Positions 6,809 to 9,368 of a stretch of 9,368 nt of DNA are shown piece by piece. The stretch spans positions 1-9,368 of the forward strand of contig JAWUWD010000012.1 of the NCBI GenBank assembly GCA_034112085.1. Direction: 5' to 3'. Each line of letters begins with the position of its first letter. The stretch's first letter is position 1. Position numbers and translations under genes: made by a program. This DNA comes from JAWUWD01 sp034112085. GTDB taxonomy: Bacteria; Bacteroidota; Bacteroidia; Cytophagales; Cyclobacteriaceae. A model generated the notes under the pieces. It made no database searches. It was not told the DNA's origin and saw only the letters and a program-made list of their open reading frames with translations.

Positions 6809-7068
6809 AACCCCACTAGTCGTACGCATCCTAAGCGACTCTAAGACCAGAGGGAGAAGGTTTTAATACAGAAGAAAGAAATATCACAAATCTATCTACT
6901 TGAATTGCATTTGATCGTTACACTGACAGGCGCATCAGTCTATCAAGTCTTTCAAAAGTAATCTATGCTATGGCAGCAGAGATGACCAAGTCGGACTACG
7001 TTGTACTGCAGTCCTAGCTGAAGGTGGAAATCGCGAGGCAGGAATAGATATATAAAAACAAACGATCA

Positions 7069-7782
7069 ATGAAACTTAAGCTGCTATTTCTAATCTTAAT
7101 ATCAACACTGTTTTTCCACAATGGATTTGGACAAACACAATCCCCTCAAAAAAAGAATCAACTGGAGTTCTCTACAGGCGCCAATCTAGGTTTTTTGAAA
7201 AACATAGCCTTTTCACCCATTTCACGCTATGATTACAATGGATTGAACCATCAGTTGAAATATGTGCGGACTAGTAAAAATGAAAATTTATTTGAAGGTC
7301 AAGTAGATTATTTAAGTTCAGAAATAACCTCAGATTTAATACCAGCACTCAATGCAGACTATTCACTAACGGTACTGAATCTGTCCTATTTGAAACGAGT
7401 ATATCATAAAAATGGATTTGCGATACATGCAGGTTTACAATCACAAACCAATCAATCTTCCTATTCACCTTCGGAGGCCTATGATTTTCAACAAAAACTC
7501 GGAATTGCGGGCCGCTTTACTTTTCAAATAGATGAAAAACAATCATTGTCTTCGAAGCTAACCCTTCCATTTTTTATGTGGCGGACTTCGACTTTCGAAG
7601 AAGAATTTTATTCATTGAGTAGTTATCAAAGTGTCTTGTGGAGTACCGCCTATAAATACACGCTTTCCAATCATTTTGACGCGACCGTAAACTATAATTT
7701 CAATTTCCACAGGCTGCAAACTTTTAATGCCTACCGAGAGCTACAGCATCAACTCAGTTTGGGCATTAACTTCAAATTTTAA
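7069..7782 (+). CDS. Predicted outer-membrane beta-barrel protein
   Basis: A 237-residue protein with a signal peptide (MKLKLLFLILISTLFFHNGFG), cleaved probably before Gln22. The mature part shows alternating aromatic and polar strands, for example QLEFSTGANLGFL, LTVLNLSYLKRVY, GFAIHAGLQSQTN, FDATVNYNFNF, and ends LSLGINFKF, whose terminal Phe is the classic sorting signal of outer-membrane barrels. No specific family is recognised; the length suggests eight to twelve strands. The stop codon is 6 nt before the ATG of a secreted M23-like lipoprotein, so the two are almost certainly cotranscribed and may work together at the envelope. No Shine-Dalgarno is evident. The 260 nt upstream contain no clear gene. 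Confidence 0.8.
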   Translation: MKLKLLFLILISTLFFHNGFGQTQSPQKKNQLEFSTGANLGFLKNIAFSPISRYDYNGLNHQLKYVRTSKNENLFEGQVDYLSSEITSDLIPALNADYSLTVLNLSYLKRVYHKNGFAIHAGLQSQTNQSSYSPSEAYDFQQKLGIAGRFTFQIDEKQSLSSKLTLPFFMWRTSTFEEEFYSLSSYQSVLWSTAYKYTLSNHFDATVNYNFNFHRLQTFNAYRELQHQLSLGINFKF

Positions 7783-7788
7783 TTGGTT

Positions 7789-8475
7789 ATGAAAAACATA
7801 CAGCTTCTAACTTACGCTTTACTTCTAGTAGTCATCTCAGCACTAGGCTCTTGCGGAAACGATAAAAATCTGGATCAAGATATTTACTTAAAATATCAAA
7901 CCATTACAGATTTAGAACTGCCATTTGAAGAACAATGGTATACAGCAACCGGTGGAAGAACACATTTAGAAGGTCGGCATCATTTCAGATCACGAGGCGA
8001 AAGATATGCCTATGACTTCCTCATAGAAATCGATGGAAGAATACGTACAGGTGATGGCAGTAAAAATGAAGATCATCATTGTTTCGGAAAGCGATTGAAT
8101 GCTCCTGGTGCTGGGAAAATAATAGCCATGGTAAATGATGTTGAGGATAATCAACCCGGTGTTGTCAATGAAAATCAGGGTGGTGGTAATTACATTATTA
8201 TTGATCATTTGAACAGGGAATCTTCCGTAATGGCACACTTTAAAAAAGGATCAATTATAGTTTCTGTTGGTGACATGGTCACTCAAGGTCAAGAAGTCGG
8301 TCAAACTGGAAATAGTGGTGCTTCTACCGCGCCACATCTACATTATCACCTACAAGGAACCTCTGGGGATTTGACTGGCGTGGGACTTCCTGCTCAGTTT
8401 TTAGATTATATTCAAGATGATGTATTGTTAGAAAGAGGTGAGCCAGTGACCACCCAGAAGGTTAGAAAAAATTAA
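7789..8475 (+). CDS. M23-family (LytM/lysostaphin-like) lipoprotein
   Basis: A 228-residue protein from the ATG at 7789; a TTG at 7783 directly after the previous stop is possible but less likely. The N-terminus is a lipoprotein signal with lipobox LGSC, lipid at Cys22. The peptidase domain spans about 65-195: RYAYDF (72-77), then the GxI and YIIIDH strands, MAHFKKGSI with His150, VGDMVTQGQEVGQTGNSG, and HLHYHLQ with His183 and His185. These are the M23 landmarks. In canonical enzymes the first motif is HxxxD; here an Arg takes the His position while Asp76 remains, so one zinc ligand seems missing. Such proteins may be altered peptidases or, when inactive, activators of cell-wall hydrolases. 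The protein should face peptidoglycan from the outer membrane. It follows a beta-barrel gene in the same operon. Confidence 0.85.
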   Translation: MKNIQLLTYALLLVVISALGSCGNDKNLDQDIYLKYQTITDLELPFEEQWYTATGGRTHLEGRHHFRSRGERYAYDFLIEIDGRIRTGDGSKNEDHHCFGKRLNAPGAGKIIAMVNDVEDNQPGVVNENQGGGNYIIIDHLNRESSVMAHFKKGSIIVSVGDMVTQGQEVGQTGNSGASTAPHLHYHLQGTSGDLTGVGLPAQFLDYIQDDVLLERGEPVTTQKVRKN

Positions 8476-8529
8476 GTCCTTTTGCTAAGCGCACAGCATC
8501 GCACACATTTGCCATAAATAGAGATCGCC

Positions 8530-9084
8530 ATGAAAATTCATGAAACTGAATTACCTAAAAATTCAATCCTCAATGTACCTCATGACAAATATGATTATGC
8601 CGATAGCTATCAAGGAACGCTAACTGATAAGGATAATAATATCAGTCCTACTGACATCGTGAAAGCCTTCTTTACCTCTGGACCAAAATGGGTGGGTGCT
8701 TTATTAGTTATTAGAAATAAAATCGTAGGCGTCTTTGGGCTTAAAACTGGAGACGATACGCCTGACCTGCAGGAAGAATTGGACACGTTCGCCTGTGAGC
8801 CTAATCAACAGTTGGGTCTGTTTAAGGTGTTTGACAAAAGCGAGCATGAAGTGATTCTGGGAGAAGATGACAAGCACTTAAACTTCAGAATTTCTTTACT
8901 CATAGAGAATTCAAAATCTGACCCAGAAAAAAAGGAAGTCACCATTTCCACCACTGTGGTCTTTAATAATTGGTTTGGAAAACTATATTTCCTCCCTGTC
9001 AAAACCTTCCATAAATTGATTGTCAAGAGAATGTTGAAGGCAACGATCAAAGAGTTAGAGAATTCTCAAACATTGATGGATTAA
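8530..9084 (+). CDS. DUF2867-family protein
   Basis: A 184-residue protein that fits the DUF2867 pattern. It has a short N-terminal lead ending in HDKYDYADSYQG, then VKAFFTSGPKWVGALLVIRNKIVGVFGLKT (44-73), FKVFDKSEHEVILGEDDKHLNFRISLLI (98-125), and a last strand plus helix NNWFGKLYFLPVKTFHKLIVKRM (146-168). The family fold is SRPBCC-like by general knowledge, but its biochemical role is not established, so none is assigned. No signal peptide is seen, so it is likely cytoplasmic. It is 54 nt after the M23-like gene in the same direction, perhaps a separate unit, and its stop is 72 nt from the end of a convergent gene. ATG 8530 is the first plausible start, with GAGA about 8 nt upstream. Confidence 0.8.
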   Translation: MKIHETELPKNSILNVPHDKYDYADSYQGTLTDKDNNISPTDIVKAFFTSGPKWVGALLVIRNKIVGVFGLKTGDDTPDLQEELDTFACEPNQQLGLFKVFDKSEHEVILGEDDKHLNFRISLLIENSKSDPEKKEVTISTTVVFNNWFGKLYFLPVKTFHKLIVKRMLKATIKELENSQTLMD

Positions 9085-9156
9085 GAAATAAGAATTGGCA
9101 CTTAGTAGATGAGAAGGGTGAATTGGTCTTGGCGAATGTTCCGACCAGAGACCGCA

Positions 9157-9366
9157 TCAATCAAACCTTGTCATCTGCGCTACGAAACCGCGCATCTTTG
9201 TTCGCTCCTCCTCTTGTCTATTAATCTCCCATCCCAGCGATGCATCAAATACAGACATCACTTGGCCTACCTCCTCAAGCACATGATCAATATCAAAAAG
9301 TAGCTTGGCCGTACGTCTCGCAAAGAAGTCTTCTAGGCATATCACCCCTTCATGCTGAATCGTGAA
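9157..9366 (-). CDS. glpD: Aerobic glycerol-3-phosphate dehydrogenase, C-terminal end (partial)
   Basis: Only the last 69 residues are visible; the frame stays open to the right edge of the window, so the gene starts outside. The segment matches the C-terminal domain of FAD-dependent glycerol-3-phosphate dehydrogenases: an HEGVICLEDFFARRT motif, where LEDF-x-RRT is the family signature, a helix with LLFDIDHVLEEVGQV, then the conserved LGW followed by an acidic and basic helix (RQEEERTKM). The enzyme oxidises glycerol-3-phosphate to dihydroxyacetone phosphate at the inner membrane and passes electrons to quinone. The visible part carries the small helical cap, not the FAD site. It converges with the DUF2867 gene, 72 nt away. 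An in-frame GTG at 9345 is not the start, because the family homology continues upstream of it. Confidence 0.8.
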   Translation of the reverse strand, partial: FTIQHEGVICLEDFFARRTAKLLFDIDHVLEEVGQVMSVFDASLGWEINRQEEERTKMRGFVAQMTRFD

Positions 9367-9368
9367 GT

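Noticed and set aside
6970..7017. Short stretch reading MAAEMTKSDYVVLQS then stop
   Set aside because: Fifteen codons with no recognised family and stops nearby; too short to call a gene or a pseudogene.
9096..9224. Plus-strand frame reading WHLVDEKGELVLANVPTRDR and on to a TAA at 9222
   Set aside because: It reads like protein but has no start codon in frame near it and overlaps the well-supported minus-strand glpD end; a remnant of a lost gene is possible for 9096-9156 but cannot be shown.
9109..9303. 64-residue plus-strand open frame
   Set aside because: It is antisense to the glycerol-3-phosphate dehydrogenase end and has no protein-like pattern.
1..9368. CRISPR arrays, tRNA or rRNA genes, insertion-sequence transposases, integrase
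   Set aside because: I looked on both strands and saw no regularly spaced repeats, no RNA-gene signature and no transposase or recombinase motif.

Overview
The window looks like a piece of a Bacteroidota chromosome, probably Cytophagales-like. Supporting signs are a large FtsX-type ABC permease with the pattern usual in that phylum, several short outer-membrane beta-barrel proteins with signal peptides ending before Gln, lipoproteins, weak or absent Shine-Dalgarno sequences, and AT-rich gaps. The genus is not determinable from sequence reading alone.

Layout: (1) 3-836, the 3' end of an ABC transporter permease, 5'-truncated by the window. (2) 837-1281, a gene-free stretch that ends in a candidate recombination element (E1). 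(3) About 1213-6130, a run of same-strand, AT-rich genes separated by structured elements of about 190 nt (E2 and E3 well supported, E1 and E4 partial). The genes are a lipoprotein plus a small secreted protein (1282-2915), an ABC-type ATPase with a CxxC hook resembling RloC/PrrC-type defence proteins (3160-5256), and a small outer-membrane beta-barrel (5475-6119). (4) 6413-6808, a VOC/glyoxalase-fold protein. (5) 7069-8475, a tight pair: a beta-barrel protein and an M23-like lipoprotein. (6) 8530-9084, a DUF2867-like protein. (7) 9157-9366 on the minus strand, the C-terminus of an aerobic glycerol-3-phosphate dehydrogenase, cut by the window end and convergent with the DUF2867 gene.

The main observation is in part 3. 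Each gene or gene pair starts just after a short core and ends, 1-9 nt past the stop codon, at the reverse complement of that same core: TGTTGGCG/CGCCAACA, GTTATAGCCA/TGGCTATAAC and, less perfectly, GTCACCTAAT/ATTGGGTAAC. The core therefore changes from one unit to the next but is self-matched within each unit. Inside each intervening element the inner arms are imperfectly complementary. This is the logic of integron gene cassettes with attC sites, but the elements are longer than usual attC sites and the cores depart from the consensus. No integrase is in the window. I read this as a candidate array of mobile gene cassettes in a Bacteroidota background, carrying cell-surface proteins and a likely defence ATPase. 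The flanking genes (permease, M23/beta-barrel pair, DUF2867, glpD) look like ordinary chromosome.
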